A DNA stretch of 64,000 nucleotides from Bacillota bacterium (GTDB taxonomy: Bacteria > Bacillota > UBA5301 > JAMCQP01), in assembly GCA_023381695.1 (NCBI GenBank), contig JAMCQP010000045.1:39120-103119 (forward strand). The letters are read 5' to 3'. This document shows, piece after piece, positions 19,994 through 29,952 of this stretch. Each line of letters begins with the position of its first letter. Within the stretch, counting starts at the first letter, position 1. The notes under the pieces were generated by a model. The model saw nothing but the letters and a program-made list of their open reading frames with translations. It ran no database searches and was not told where the DNA came from. Position numbers and translations under genes: made by a program.

Positions 19994-20264
19994 GGCTAGC
20001 TCCTTCCAAAAGCCAAAGCGACAAAATCCTAAAAAAATCGGCCCAATCCTAGTTAATTATAGTCCATCAGCGCGAGGTTTTCAACCCAAAACTCGGAAGT
20101 TATCACGGTTAACTTAACCAGTTAGCTCCGGTTAGCTCATTAAATCCGGGTTTCGCTCTGGCGGGTCATAAGCAGAAAAAATATAAAACCATTACGGATG
20201 AACGTTCGGTAGGTTATAATAGAAATCCTGGTGGCAAAAAGGCTCCATCGCGTAAAAGAAAAAC

Positions 20265-20287
20265 GCTAGGGTCAATGATGCCCTAGC
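20265..20287 (-). terminator. rho-independent terminator (minus strand)
   Basis: GCTAGGG-N9-CCCTAGC perfect stem followed on the minus strand by GTTTTTCTTTTACG. Confidence 0.8.
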
Positions 20288-20331
20288 ACATTAGCAAAAA
20301 ACTTCCTCACTCCCGGGTCGTAACACCCTCC

Positions 20332-20365
20332 GGGGAAGATGCCCGCTCGAACGGGTGTCTTCCCC
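20332..20365 (-). other. additional hairpin between gene 20418-21542 and its terminator
   Basis: GGGGAAGATGCCCG / CGGGTGTCTTCCCC inverted repeat (two G-T pairs). Confidence 0.5.
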
Positions 20366-20417
20366 TCTATTATGCCCCGTAAGCCGGCTTTTGTCAACAA
20401 ATTTTTCGGTTATTCTT

Positions 20418-21542
20418 TCAAACGACCTTTCTCACTTCCCCGGCGTAGGCCAGGATCCGGGCGAGGGTCTTCTCCCGCAACGCGCCGACGGTGGCAAAGT
20501 CCATGTTGGGTACGTAGTAGCTTTCCATCTTGTCGTGGGTCTTCTTGGCCCTGGCAATGAACGAGACCGCCCTGTCAAACAGCCGGGCGAACTCCTCCCG
20601 ATCGAAGGCCACCACGTCGGCGTACTTCTCCACCACCTTCCGGGAGAGGCACTCGTTCATGTCGATTACCAGGTCGGTCTCATCCGCCGGGTAGATATGC
20701 GGCTCGGCCGACGTCACCACCGCCACGCCCAGCCTGGGGATGATCAGATGCTCCACCTTGCCGGGATCCAGCGCGCAATGGTAGATTTCCACGTCGTAAC
20801 CGTGCTCCACGGCGGTCGCCGCCACCTTGCCCACCAGGGTGGACTTCCCGGTGCCGGGTTCTCCCTGGATGATATACTTGGTGGGCATCGGCCCCACCAC
20901 CGTCTCCAGGTAGTTCAGCGGGCCATCCGGAGTGATCGCGCTGGCGAAGAGGTGGCGTTCCTTGCCGACCCGGGCGGTCATGCGGACGACCTTCTTGCGG
21001 GCGAAGATCTGGTCCAGAACCGCTACCGCCTTCTTGTTGGCGGCCGCAGAATTCATCCCCTCGATATTGGCCGCCTCCCAGTCGTCGTGGATGGTCTTGG
21101 CGGCCCTCAAAAACCGGTAAGCCCGCGCAAAGAAGCGGCCGACCTCCCGGTTGCACTCCATGATCTCCGCCTTGTGCGCCCGCATCTTGCTCTCATCCCA
21201 AAAGTCGCCCAGGTGGATGATCTCGTCCACGCAGCCCGGATTCTTGGGATCCACAACATGCGGCGCCGTCCCGTCGATCATCGCCACGCCGATCTCCGGC
21301 ACCACCACCCCATCCAGGGAACCATTGTCGGAGGAGCAGTGCATGTACTCCACGTCAAAGCCCCGCTCCACCATCGCTTCCCCGATGGCGTGCATGAAGG
21401 TCGATTTGCCGACCCCCGGCCCCCCCTTGATGACCATGATCCGCCGGGCATCCGGTTCGATGATGTAATCGTAAAAAGAGTGGAACCCCACCCCCGTATT
21501 CCCGCCCGGAAAGACTCTTTTGATCGCGCCCTGTCTTGCCAT
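20418..21542 (-). CDS. PRK06851-type tandem P-loop ATPase of unknown function
   Basis: Two P-loops (GGPGVGKSTF and GEPGTGKSTL), each followed by a DVE(Y/I).HC..D....(V/I)(V/I)P..GVA segment, i.e. internally duplicated. Confidence 0.8.
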   Translation of the reverse strand: MARQGAIKRVFPGGNTGVGFHSFYDYIIEPDARRIMVIKGGPGVGKSTFMHAIGEAMVERGFDVEYMHCSSDNGSLDGVVVPEIGVAMIDGTAPHVVDPKNPGCVDEIIHLGDFWDESKMRAHKAEIMECNREVGRFFARAYRFLRAAKTIHDDWEAANIEGMNSAAANKKAVAVLDQIFARKKVVRMTARVGKERHLFASAITPDGPLNYLETVVGPMPTKYIIQGEPGTGKSTLVGKVAATAVEHGYDVEIYHCALDPGKVEHLIIPRLGVAVVTSAEPHIYPADETDLVIDMNECLSRKVVEKYADVVAFDREEFARLFDRAVSFIARAKKTHDKMESYYVPNMDFATVGALREKTLARILAYAGEVRKVV

Positions 21543-21918
21543 TGGTTAGAACCTCTCCTTCCTCATACCTGATGGTAATTACAGATCTATTAAGCAGGAT
21601 CCGCCCCGGTGTCTGTCCGCCCGGCGGGACAACATATGGAACCTCATTTCCCGGTGCCCACCAGGCCGCCCTTGTGATCCATTTCCCCGGCGCCATGGGC
21701 CCCCGCATGTTCCTCGAAAGCAAAGACCGGGAAGTTCTCAATTTGCCGGTTTTCCATGTTTCCCACGTCCATCCTCACACCCCCGTCCCCGTCAACTCTT
21801 TCCTTTTTTCAGCATCCATGTTAGCCCAAAAATCTTGTGAAAGCCTGACGAAATCCCTGCAAGACCGCTGCAAAGCTATTGCAAAAATGCAGCCGGTAGG
21901 ACGAGAGCCATAATAAAA

Positions 21919-21946
21919 CCAGGATACCTGAAATAAGGCATCCTGG
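21919..21946 (-). terminator. rho-independent terminator (minus strand)
   Basis: CCAGGAT...ATCCTGG stem, minus-strand tail TTTTATTATGG, just downstream of the 22006-25074 stop. Confidence 0.75.
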
Positions 21947-22005
21947 TTCTTCCGGGGGGGTATTAATACGGGTTATTTTGCCCGTTTTTCAGCCGGGCGC
22001 CGTCT

Positions 22006-25000
22006 TCAACCAGCGATTGACATGGTCTTGCGCCCCTTGAGGTACTCGATCATCGGCGGAATCACCAGCGGCAAGATCGAGGGCAGCATCTTCGGCATCA
22101 GGTTTTCCATGACCTTGGGCATGAGATCGGGCATCTGCTTCTTCATGTCCTCCGGCATCGAGATGCGCCTCTCCACCGCCGCCAGCATGTCCGGCATCAC
22201 CTTGGGCATCATGCCGGGCAAAAGCCGCGGGAAGAGTTTCGGGAAGACCGGCCGCATGGCCTCCAGCGCCGCGGAACGCGCCGACGGCGGCAGGGCCTGA
22301 ACCATATCCATCATCGCCCCCAGCGGGCGCGGCATGGCCTTCATCATCTGCGGCAGGAGTTCCACCATCAGACTGGCCATCTGTTCTGGCTCCATGAGGT
22401 CGATCATCTTTTCAAAGACCGTCCATATCTCATAGACATAGCCCGTGGGGTCCGGGTACTCATAACCCAGCGCCTTGGCGGTCAAGGAGGCCAGATCTTT
22501 TACCGGCATATTGATCCCGGCGTTGTTGGCGCTGACCCGCAACTGGAATTCGCAGCACGGGCAAATGGCCACCATCGCCTCCGCGCCGGTGTCCACCGCC
22601 TCCTGCACCCGCATCGCCCCCAGGTTGTCGGAGGTGGGCTTGGGTTCTCCAATCCGGGTTAACACCGAGCCGCAGCACATGGATTGCTCGCGGTTGTGCG
22701 CCATCTCCACCAGTTCCACGCCGGGGATCGCCTTGAGAAGGTTGCGCGGCGCGTCGTAGATCTTTCCGGCCCGGCCCAGATGGCAGGAATCGTGGAAGGT
22801 CACCCTGGCCTTGAGTTCCGCCGGAACCGGCAGCTTCCCGGCCGCGATCTGCTCCGTGATCACCTCGGAATAATGCCTGGCCTCCAGCCCGTATTCGATG
22901 CCAAGCTTTTCGGCCCATTGCGGGTAGTAGGTGTGCCAGACCAGCCAGCACGCCGGACAGGAGGTCACCACGGTCTTCACGCCGTGGGACTTCATGGCGG
23001 TGATATTTTTCCGCATGTTGGATTCCCAGATATCCCACTTGCCGGCCACCAGCATCGGAATCCCGCAGCAATTCTCCTCCTGACCGATGTAGGTGAATTT
23101 CACCCCGGCCGCATCCAGCAGGGTCACCGCCGCCTTGGCGATATCCGGCTCCACATACGAGGCGGTGCATCCGGCAAAATAGGCGATCTCGCTCTTCTCG
23201 GAGATCTTCTGCTTGAGATCGGGGGTCACCCAACTGTCCCGCTTCTCACGGAAACCAGCCCAGATGTTGCCCTGGTTGTTCAGGCTGGCGCCCATGATCT
23301 CAAAAGGCGGGAAGGTCATATAGCCCTTGTTCTGCACCAGGTCGCCCCGCATCTGGCCCCAGGAAGGCTCAATCGGCAGATCGAGCTGGCATTCCAGGTC
23401 GCACTTTTCACAGGTGGTGCACAGCAGGAAGGTGTTCACCATCTTCTGGTCGAATTTCGCCCGGCCATTGAGCACCTCTCGCAAGAAGTACCACTTGCCG
23501 CGCGGCGAAGCGGACTCCCACTGGCGCCCGCTGTGCAGGGTGCAAGCCTCGGTGCAGTAACCACACTGCGCGCAGGTATAGGAATACCAGGCCACATCGG
23601 GCGGGATCCTCCGGTTTGGCATCGACCGTTCGCCCAACTTCGGCATGGCCAGGGCGGCGAAAGGACGCGCCAGCGGTTCCGCCATCTCCGCCAGCCGCAC
23701 CAGAGTCCCAAGAGGGCCGTTTTTAACCACCTTGCCCGGGTTCATGATATTTTTCACATCAATTTTTCTCTTGTACTCCCGGAGTTTATCCCAACTCTTG
23801 CCCAGCACGAAAGGTCCTTTGTGACCCATGAAAGATCCGGTTGCGTAAGCGCGCCCCCCGAGCTTCTGGGCCAGGCGGATCACGGTCAGGGAATAAAGGT
23901 ACGCCAGGTTAAACTTGAGCGTCCGCTCGTCGTGCGGGATGAAGCCAAGCAGCACCACCTCGCCGCCCTTGACCAGCATCCCTTCAATCACAAACGGCAG
24001 CCGGACGGCGCGTTCAATATTGGCCAGCATCACGCCTAAAGAAGCCAGCGGCACCACCACTTCCGCGGGTACCAGGGACGGGCCAAGCCTTTTGACCTTC
24101 ATGGGCGAGAAACGCTCCGCCCATTCGTGGGCGGCAATCTCCTGCGCCAGCACATTGCCGCCGGCCAGCCGCACCGTCTCTTCCACGACATGACGCTGCA
24201 ACCCCTCTCCCGGATCCCAGGCCAAAACCGCGATATACCCCACGGGAATCTGCGGGCGGCGCTCCTCGGACTTGCCGTGGTGCGTCCGGGGCGGGAGCTG
24301 GTTCTTGAGCCGGATCATCTCCGGGTTCAAAAAGCTGATGGACCAGACTGGCAGTGCCATCTCCTGCACCCGGTTTAAAAATTTGGCCAGCTGGGCTGCG
24401 GTCTCAAACCACGCGGCCAGCAGTGATCCCTCAAAATTGGGCCGGATCCGGACGGTCGCCTGGCTGATCAATCCGGTGACGCCGCCCGACCCGTAAACCA
24501 GATTCAGATCATCCCCGGCAAAAGTCCGCGTCTCCCCCGTCGGCAGGACGACTTCCGCCGAGACGACGTTTTCATTGAGCCAGCCGTACTTGAAGCTGCC
24601 CAGCCCGCCGCCGCCTTGCGCCAGCCAGCCGCCCACCGACGAGGAGGGGTAGCTGGTGGGATACAGCCGAAGAGTCAACCCCTTCTCTTTCAGAGCCTCA
24701 TCCAGCCGCTTCCAGATTATACCCGGTTCCACCGCGACGGTGAGTTGCCGCGCATCAACGGAAAGGATCCTGTTCAGCCGGGAAAAATCCACCACTACCG
24801 CTTTTTTGCCCGGAACCGCCCCGCCGTATCCCGCCGTGGCCCTGCCGCGCGGGACAAGGGGAATCTGGTGCTTGTGAGCCCATTGAACCAATTTTACCAG
24901 CTCATCACGGTTTTCCGGCTGAACCACCGCCGCCGGAACGGTCTTCCCTTGCAGGAGTTGGGCCGGCCGCGGCAAGATGCCGGTATCGTGGCCGTAAAGC

Positions 25001-25074
25001 ATTCTCTCGATTGGATCAAAATTTACCCGGTCCTGGAAGGCATCTTTCAGTTCTTTTTGCGCCTGAGGATTCAT
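22006..25074 (-). CDS. fused FAD-binding (GlcD-like) / 4Fe-4S and CCG-domain (GlcF/HdrD-like) oxidoreductase with Met/Pro-rich C-terminal tail
   Basis: FAD_binding_4 pattern (VPRGRATAGYGGAVPGKKAVVVDFSRLNRIL), CAQCGYCTEAC and CTTCEKCDLEC clusters, two CCG motifs (QENCCGIP; SMCCGS), then Met/Pro repeats. Confidence 0.88.
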   Translation of the reverse strand: MNPQAQKELKDAFQDRVNFDPIERMLYGHDTGILPRPAQLLQGKTVPAAVVQPENRDELVKLVQWAHKHQIPLVPRGRATAGYGGAVPGKKAVVVDFSRLNRILSVDARQLTVAVEPGIIWKRLDEALKEKGLTLRLYPTSYPSSSVGGWLAQGGGGLGSFKYGWLNENVVSAEVVLPTGETRTFAGDDLNLVYGSGGVTGLISQATVRIRPNFEGSLLAAWFETAAQLAKFLNRVQEMALPVWSISFLNPEMIRLKNQLPPRTHHGKSEERRPQIPVGYIAVLAWDPGEGLQRHVVEETVRLAGGNVLAQEIAAHEWAERFSPMKVKRLGPSLVPAEVVVPLASLGVMLANIERAVRLPFVIEGMLVKGGEVVLLGFIPHDERTLKFNLAYLYSLTVIRLAQKLGGRAYATGSFMGHKGPFVLGKSWDKLREYKRKIDVKNIMNPGKVVKNGPLGTLVRLAEMAEPLARPFAALAMPKLGERSMPNRRIPPDVAWYSYTCAQCGYCTEACTLHSGRQWESASPRGKWYFLREVLNGRAKFDQKMVNTFLLCTTCEKCDLECQLDLPIEPSWGQMRGDLVQNKGYMTFPPFEIMGASLNNQGNIWAGFREKRDSWVTPDLKQKISEKSEIAYFAGCTASYVEPDIAKAAVTLLDAAGVKFTYIGQEENCCGIPMLVAGKWDIWESNMRKNITAMKSHGVKTVVTSCPACWLVWHTYYPQWAEKLGIEYGLEARHYSEVITEQIAAGKLPVPAELKARVTFHDSCHLGRAGKIYDAPRNLLKAIPGVELVEMAHNREQSMCCGSVLTRIGEPKPTSDNLGAMRVQEAVDTGAEAMVAICPCCEFQLRVSANNAGINMPVKDLASLTAKALGYEYPDPTGYVYEIWTVFEKMIDLMEPEQMASLMVELLPQMMKAMPRPLGAMMDMVQALPPSARSAALEAMRPVFPKLFPRLLPGMMPKVMPDMLAAVERRISMPEDMKKQMPDLMPKVMENLMPKMLPSILPLVIPPMIEYLKGRKTMSIAG

Positions 25075-25181
25075 CTTTTATCCCTCCATCTTTGATAGCC
25101 CCTTTTTGATCGATCCTTCTTTGTGGTCATCTTCACAATTACCGATGGCCTTTCACCCTGTCATTTTGTCTCTCCACCAAA

Positions 25182-25535
25182 TCACGCCCCTCGCACGTCC
25201 GCCTCCTCCATGGCTCGTACCAACTTTTGCTGCCGGCGCAGGATCGCCGTCATCACCTCCCGGAGTTTGTCCAGGGCGTCGGTGACCTGGGTTTCGGTGA
25301 GCGAGTAATAGATGTTCTGCCCGTTTCGCTCGGTTTGCACCAGGCCGCGTTCCCGCAAGACCTTCAAATGGCGGGATGTGGTGACCTGCCCCAGTTTCAA
25401 CTCCTTCGCCAGTTCCCCGACACTTTTGGTTCCCTCGCGAAGCTCGTAAAGAATGGCGATTCGCTTGGCATCCGCCAACGCCTGGCAAATCTGCGCATGA
25501 AACAATTGTAACTCCTCCGGCAGGGGCTTTACCAA
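25182..25535 (-). CDS. ArsR family winged-helix transcriptional regulator
   Basis: FHAQICQALADAKRIAILYELREGTKSVGELAKELKLGQVTTSRHLKVLRERGLVQTERNGQNIYYSL. Confidence 0.93.
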   Translation of the reverse strand: MVKPLPEELQLFHAQICQALADAKRIAILYELREGTKSVGELAKELKLGQVTTSRHLKVLRERGLVQTERNGQNIYYSLTETQVTDALDKLREVMTAILRRQQKLVRAMEEADVRGA

Positions 25536-25574
25536 GGCTTTTCACCTCCTTTGAACGTCTTCTCATATTCTCAT

Positions 25575-25592
25575 TTGTGCAATATTGCACAA
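25575..25592. promoter_or_regulatory. perfect 18-bp palindrome upstream of arsR-type gene (operator candidate)
   Basis: TTGTGCAATATTGCACAA; an extra half-site TGCACAAT at 25615-25622. Confidence 0.65.
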
Positions 25593-25787
25593 TTTAAATC
25601 GCATTATGCCCATCTGCACAATCTAATATATACGTATATATGTAAATACCAATGTGATTATACCACCCGGCAAAACCAAATTGCAATACCCTGGTGGGGT
25701 TATATAAAAAAACCTCTGCTCAGCCGCAATACAAGCCAATTCAGAAGTCTTTAAAGCCCCTACCCTGTTCTTTTATGGATTTTTCAT

Positions 25788-25818
25788 ACGAAGGGAGGAG
25801 TCCGGCTCCTCCCTTCGT
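25788..25818 (-). terminator. strong hairpin downstream of sugar-binding protein gene
   Basis: ACGAAGGGAGGAG-tccgg-CTCCTCCCTTCGT perfect 13-bp stem. Confidence 0.6.
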
Positions 25819-25847
25819 GACACCTATGCCATTTGAATTGGCCACCT

Positions 25848-27104
25848 TCACTTGCTAAATATCGTGGAGTTGGCCTCCTTGTCTATGATGGCAACCGCTT
25901 CGGCTGCGGTCCGCTGCCCATTCCAGACCGGGTCAAGCTCCCGCTCGTAAACCGCCAGATACTGATTTGCCTCCGGGAAGGTCGGGAACGGTTCCCCCCA
26001 GGCAAACGCATCAAGGAAAAGTTGCTTGTGGGCCGGTATCCCGTCCAGGAAGACCCTGGTTTTCGCGATGCTCATCATCGCGGGTACACCCATGTGGAAC
26101 TCGGCGGCAATCTTCTGACCCTCCGGCCCACCAACGAACTTCAGGAACTTCCAGGCTGCCTCGGGATGTTTTGCGCCCCTGGGGAGCGCCCAGGTATTGG
26201 TCCAGATGCGGCTGGCATGCTTGGCCCCCTTCTTATAGAGAGGTATCGGGGCGACATCCCAGCTCAAATCTTTGGATTCCGCAAAGGTCGAACTCGCCGC
26301 CACATCCTCGGCCATCATCGCAAGCTTGCCGGCCTTAAACATCTCGGACGGGTCGCCAAGCGCGTTCGCCTGAGTGGTATCCGGGGCGACATGGTACTTG
26401 TTCTTCAAATCCGCGAGGAACTCGATGGCCTTGATGGCCGCGGGATCGTTCATCGTGGACCTGGTGCGCTCATCATTCACCATCGACCCACCGGCCGCCA
26501 GCATAAAACTGTACCAGCCATCCGAGTAGGTGGGAAAAGCAAATCCATACTGGGTCGGTATGCCGCTTTTATCCCGCCTGGTCAGTTTCTGCGCGGCGGC
26601 CAGGAAGTTATCCCAAGTCCAGGTATCGTTGGGGTATCCAACCTTGGCCTCGTCAAAAAGTTTCTTGTTGTAGTAGAGCAGATTGGTAGTGGCATCCCTG
26701 GGAACAGCGTAATATTTGCCTTTGTATTGCAATGCCTTTTTGAGGGATGGCCACAGGTCGTTGAGCGGGTACTCTTTTTCCATGAAACTGTCGAGGCTGG
26801 TGAGCGCATTCTTGGAAGCAAACGGGGCAATCTTGTCCATCGCCAGCATCGCCACGTCGGGAGCGTCTCCCCCGGCGATCATCGTCAAAAGCTTGGTGCC
26901 GTATCCGCTGGGAATCTTTACGAAGTTGACTTCAATGTCCGGGTTCGCGGCCTCAAAAGCTTTTTTGAAGCTGTCCAGCGCGCTGCCGGATTCCGCGTCC
27001 CACCATGAGGTCACGGTGATCACGGTCTTCTCCTTGGCAAGACCGAGCGACGCCATGCTCAACACCAGAGCAACCATCAGTAACAGTCCAACGTACTTCT
27101 TCAC
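25848..27104 (-). CDS. sugar ABC transporter substrate-binding protein (family 1)
   Basis: Signal peptide MKKYVGLLLMVALVLSMASLGLA; family 1 SBP pattern; followed by two permeases. Confidence 0.92.
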   Translation of the reverse strand: MKKYVGLLLMVALVLSMASLGLAKEKTVITVTSWWDAESGSALDSFKKAFEAANPDIEVNFVKIPSGYGTKLLTMIAGGDAPDVAMLAMDKIAPFASKNALTSLDSFMEKEYPLNDLWPSLKKALQYKGKYYAVPRDATTNLLYYNKKLFDEAKVGYPNDTWTWDNFLAAAQKLTRRDKSGIPTQYGFAFPTYSDGWYSFMLAAGGSMVNDERTRSTMNDPAAIKAIEFLADLKNKYHVAPDTTQANALGDPSEMFKAGKLAMMAEDVAASSTFAESKDLSWDVAPIPLYKKGAKHASRIWTNTWALPRGAKHPEAAWKFLKFVGGPEGQKIAAEFHMGVPAMMSIAKTRVFLDGIPAHKQLFLDAFAWGEPFPTFPEANQYLAVYERELDPVWNGQRTAAEAVAIIDKEANSTIFSK

Positions 27105-27212
27105 TTGTAAACCGCCTCCCCATTTGTTATTCTGCTTCCCTGGTTTTGGATCTTATTTTTCGAATACGCGCCCCTTTTTTATGCAAGATCACCTCCTTGC
27201 CCCGCTAAACGC

Positions 27213-28049
27213 TTACCGGCCCCCGAGACCCGTCAGAGCCATGCTTTTCACAAAGTATTTTTGGCCGATGAAGAACACCAGCAGTACGGGAAGCATGGCA
27301 AGCGTCGTCCCGGCCATGAGCATCCCCCACTTTGTGGAGGCTTGGCCCTGGAAAAATGATAAGCCAACCTGAATTGGAAACAGTTTGATGTCGTTGAGCA
27401 TGATCAACGGCCCCAGGAATTCGTTCCATTGCCCCTTGAAGGTGAGCACCCCCAGCGTAGCCAGCGCCGGTTTGGAAAGCGGCAGGATAATCCGGACAAA
27501 CGATCCAATCCGGGTGCAGCCGTCAACCCTGGCCGCCTCCTCAAGCTCGCGGGGAAGGGTCATGAAGTACTGCCTGAGCACAAACGTCCCAAAGACACTG
27601 TATGAAGCCGGGATGATCAGGGCCTTGTAACTGTTGTAAAAGTGCAGATACTTCATCAGGATAAAGTTCGGGATCAGGGTCACATGGATCGGGATCATCA
27701 TGGTGCCCAGGAAAGCCAGAAAGAGGGGATCCCGCCAGCGGAAATTGAGCCTGCCGAAGGCGTACGCCGCCATCGAACAGGTGGCGAGATTCAGCAACGT
27801 GATCACCGACGCCAGAAAGAACGAGTTCCACAAGAACCTGAAGATCGGAGCCGCCACGAGGGCATCGGAGTAGTTCTTCCAATAGATTGGATTCGGTATG
27901 AAGCTGGGAGGGATCGAAAAGACCGCCTGGGGAGTCTTAAACGAGGTCGCCACCGTCCACAAAAACGGCGTGATCGTCAATAACGCGCCCGTTCCGAGCA
28001 CCACGTAGAGACTCGAATTCAACGTAAACACCCTGTAACCCTTACTCAT
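27213..28049 (-). CDS. carbohydrate ABC transporter permease (MalG type)
   Basis: LPRELEEAARVDGCTRIGSFVRIILPLSKPALATLGVLTF EAA motif. Confidence 0.93.
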   Translation of the reverse strand: MSKGYRVFTLNSSLYVVLGTGALLTITPFLWTVATSFKTPQAVFSIPPSFIPNPIYWKNYSDALVAAPIFRFLWNSFFLASVITLLNLATCSMAAYAFGRLNFRWRDPLFLAFLGTMMIPIHVTLIPNFILMKYLHFYNSYKALIIPASYSVFGTFVLRQYFMTLPRELEEAARVDGCTRIGSFVRIILPLSKPALATLGVLTFKGQWNEFLGPLIMLNDIKLFPIQVGLSFFQGQASTKWGMLMAGTTLAMLPVLLVFFIGQKYFVKSMALTGLGGR

Positions 28050-29004
28050 AGTGCACCCACTTTCTCTGCAACCTGAACTGGAGCAGCGTCAGAATGAAGA
28101 TGATCACGAAAAGAATCCAGGCCATGGCGCTTGCGTAGCCCATCTTGAACCATTCAAACCCGTGGTTGTAGATATAGTAGACGATCGTCTCGGTCGAGCC
28201 GCTTGGCCCCCCTTTGGTTATGATATAGACCTGGTCGAAGATCTGGAAGGCATCCACGATCAACAGGATTGTCACCAGAAATGTGGTGGGCGAGATCAAC
28301 GGAAAGGTGATCGACCAGAACTTCCGCCAGGAACGCGCCCCATCAACCTCCGCCGCCTCGTAGAGGCTTTCGGGGATGCTTTGCAGCCCGGCCAGGAACA
28401 TTACCATGTAATAGCCGGCGTTCTTCCAGACCGTCATGAGAATCAGAGCCGGTTTGGCCCAGAACGGGTCGACCAGCCAGTTGGGAGGACGGCTGATCCC
28501 CATGAACCTGAGCCCCCAGTTGATGAGCCCAAAGTCGCCGTTTAGCATCCAGAGCCATACAATGGCCACGGAGACGGTGGAGGTTACAATCGGGGTGTAA
28601 AAAGCCGTGCGAAACCATGAAATCCCCTTGAGTTTCTGGTTCAAAAGAATCGCCAGAAAAAGGGAGACCGCAACATTAAGCGGAACCTGACCCAGCACGA
28701 AGTAGACGGTGTTGCCGACTGCTTGCCTGAAATGCGCATCGTGGAAGAGGATCTCCGTATAGTTTTTCAGACCCACAAATTGTGGGGGAGTCAGGAGATC
28801 CCAGCTCTGCAAAGAGATCCAGACCGCCATCAACACGGGAAACACGGTGAAAAACAAGGTATTCAAGACGGCCGGGAGCAAAAGCAAGGAAGCACTCAAG
28901 GGCTCTTCACGGTGATAAAACCACCTTGCAAACCTGGATCTGGATTTTCCGGGCTGGTAAGCGACACTCAAAGCCAGCACCTCCTGGCAAAATTTCTTGT
29001 TCAC
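28042..29004 (-). CDS. sugar ABC transporter permease (MalF/UgpA type)
   Basis: LQSIPESLYEAAEVDGARSWRKFWSITFPLISPTTFLV EAA motif. Confidence 0.93.
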   Translation of the reverse strand: MNKKFCQEVLALSVAYQPGKSRSRFARWFYHREEPLSASLLLLPAVLNTLFFTVFPVLMAVWISLQSWDLLTPPQFVGLKNYTEILFHDAHFRQAVGNTVYFVLGQVPLNVAVSLFLAILLNQKLKGISWFRTAFYTPIVTSTVSVAIVWLWMLNGDFGLINWGLRFMGISRPPNWLVDPFWAKPALILMTVWKNAGYYMVMFLAGLQSIPESLYEAAEVDGARSWRKFWSITFPLISPTTFLVTILLIVDAFQIFDQVYIITKGGPSGSTETIVYYIYNHGFEWFKMGYASAMAWILFVIIFILTLLQFRLQRKWVHYE

Positions 29005-29030
29005 TTCGCCGGTTCACAGTTTTCCGGGGT

Positions 29031-29795
29031 TCAAGGAGCCTCGGGGCTCGGCGCAAGGGGGTTCCATATAAACCTTGCTTCCGTTCCAGCGAGCTCCACC
29101 ACCGTATATCCAACCTCCTTCATGTCCCAGAGCCCGAACGAAAGCGGGCCGACAACCTCGAAACGTATCCCGTCCACAACATGGGTTTCCCTGAAATGCC
29201 TGTGCCCGCTGACAACAGCCACGATACGGCAAGAGTGCGAAGATGGGCCATGGTATCCCTCGAGCGCCTCAAGGAATTCGTTGAAATTCTCAATGCGAAA
29301 TTGATCGGCGGGAAAAGGTGGATGGTGGCTCAAAATGACCACCGGAGTATCAGGTCCAAGCCTGGCGAGGTCCGATTTGAGCCATTCAAGTTGAGCGCCC
29401 GACAGTCGCCCGGTGGCGCCTACGGCGCCACGGAGAACTTCAAGGGTGTCCAAAACCGCAAAATGGTATATGCCGGCATCAAAGGAGTAGTATGTGGATC
29501 TCGCCCCCGTCTTGCGGAGAAACTCCTCCCGGAAAGCCTCCCGGCGTTCGGGAAAATCCGGAGCAAGATCGTGGTTTCCCACAACAAAGCGTTTTGGGAT
29601 CCGGAGGTGCCCGGAGATCTTCAGGAACCGATCGAAGAGCCCCTCTGGCTCATCGCCACAGCTCGAATCGATCATGTCTCCCAGAAATACCGCAAACTCC
29701 AGATTCCGGAGGTTTATCGCTTCTATCGCCCGTTCAAGAATCTCATCGCTGGCGCCAAATCCAACATGTGCGTCTGCTACGACAGCAAATTTCAC
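29031..29795 (-). CDS. metallophosphoesterase
   Basis: VVADAHVG..., FLGDMIDS, VGNHDLAPD, LSHHPPF, VSGHRHF motifs. Confidence 0.9.
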   Translation of the reverse strand: MKFAVVADAHVGFGASDEILERAIEAINLRNLEFAVFLGDMIDSSCGDEPEGLFDRFLKISGHLRIPKRFVVGNHDLAPDFPERREAFREEFLRKTGARSTYYSFDAGIYHFAVLDTLEVLRGAVGATGRLSGAQLEWLKSDLARLGPDTPVVILSHHPPFPADQFRIENFNEFLEALEGYHGPSSHSCRIVAVVSGHRHFRETHVVDGIRFEVVGPLSFGLWDMKEVGYTVVELAGTEARFIWNPLAPSPEAP

Positions 29796-29952
29796 GAGCT
29801 AATAACCCCCAGGCGGCATGCAAATCTGGTGCGGCAACTCTGGATATGACTATAAGGATATACTTGGCATATTGATATACTAACTTAATATATTGGCTAT
29901 CCCTTCCAATAATCCTTCACGCCATTGAAAAAAAATAATCCATACGGCCCTA

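Noticed and set aside
20210-20225. TATAAT box on plus strand
   Set aside because: No -35 match at proper spacing and no downstream plus-strand gene.
20355-21572. 405-aa plus-strand ORF
   Set aside because: Mirror of the PRK06851-like gene with two P-loops on the other strand.
22684-24039. 451-aa plus-strand ORF
   Set aside because: Antisense to the FAD/Fe-S oxidoreductase; no recognisable motifs.
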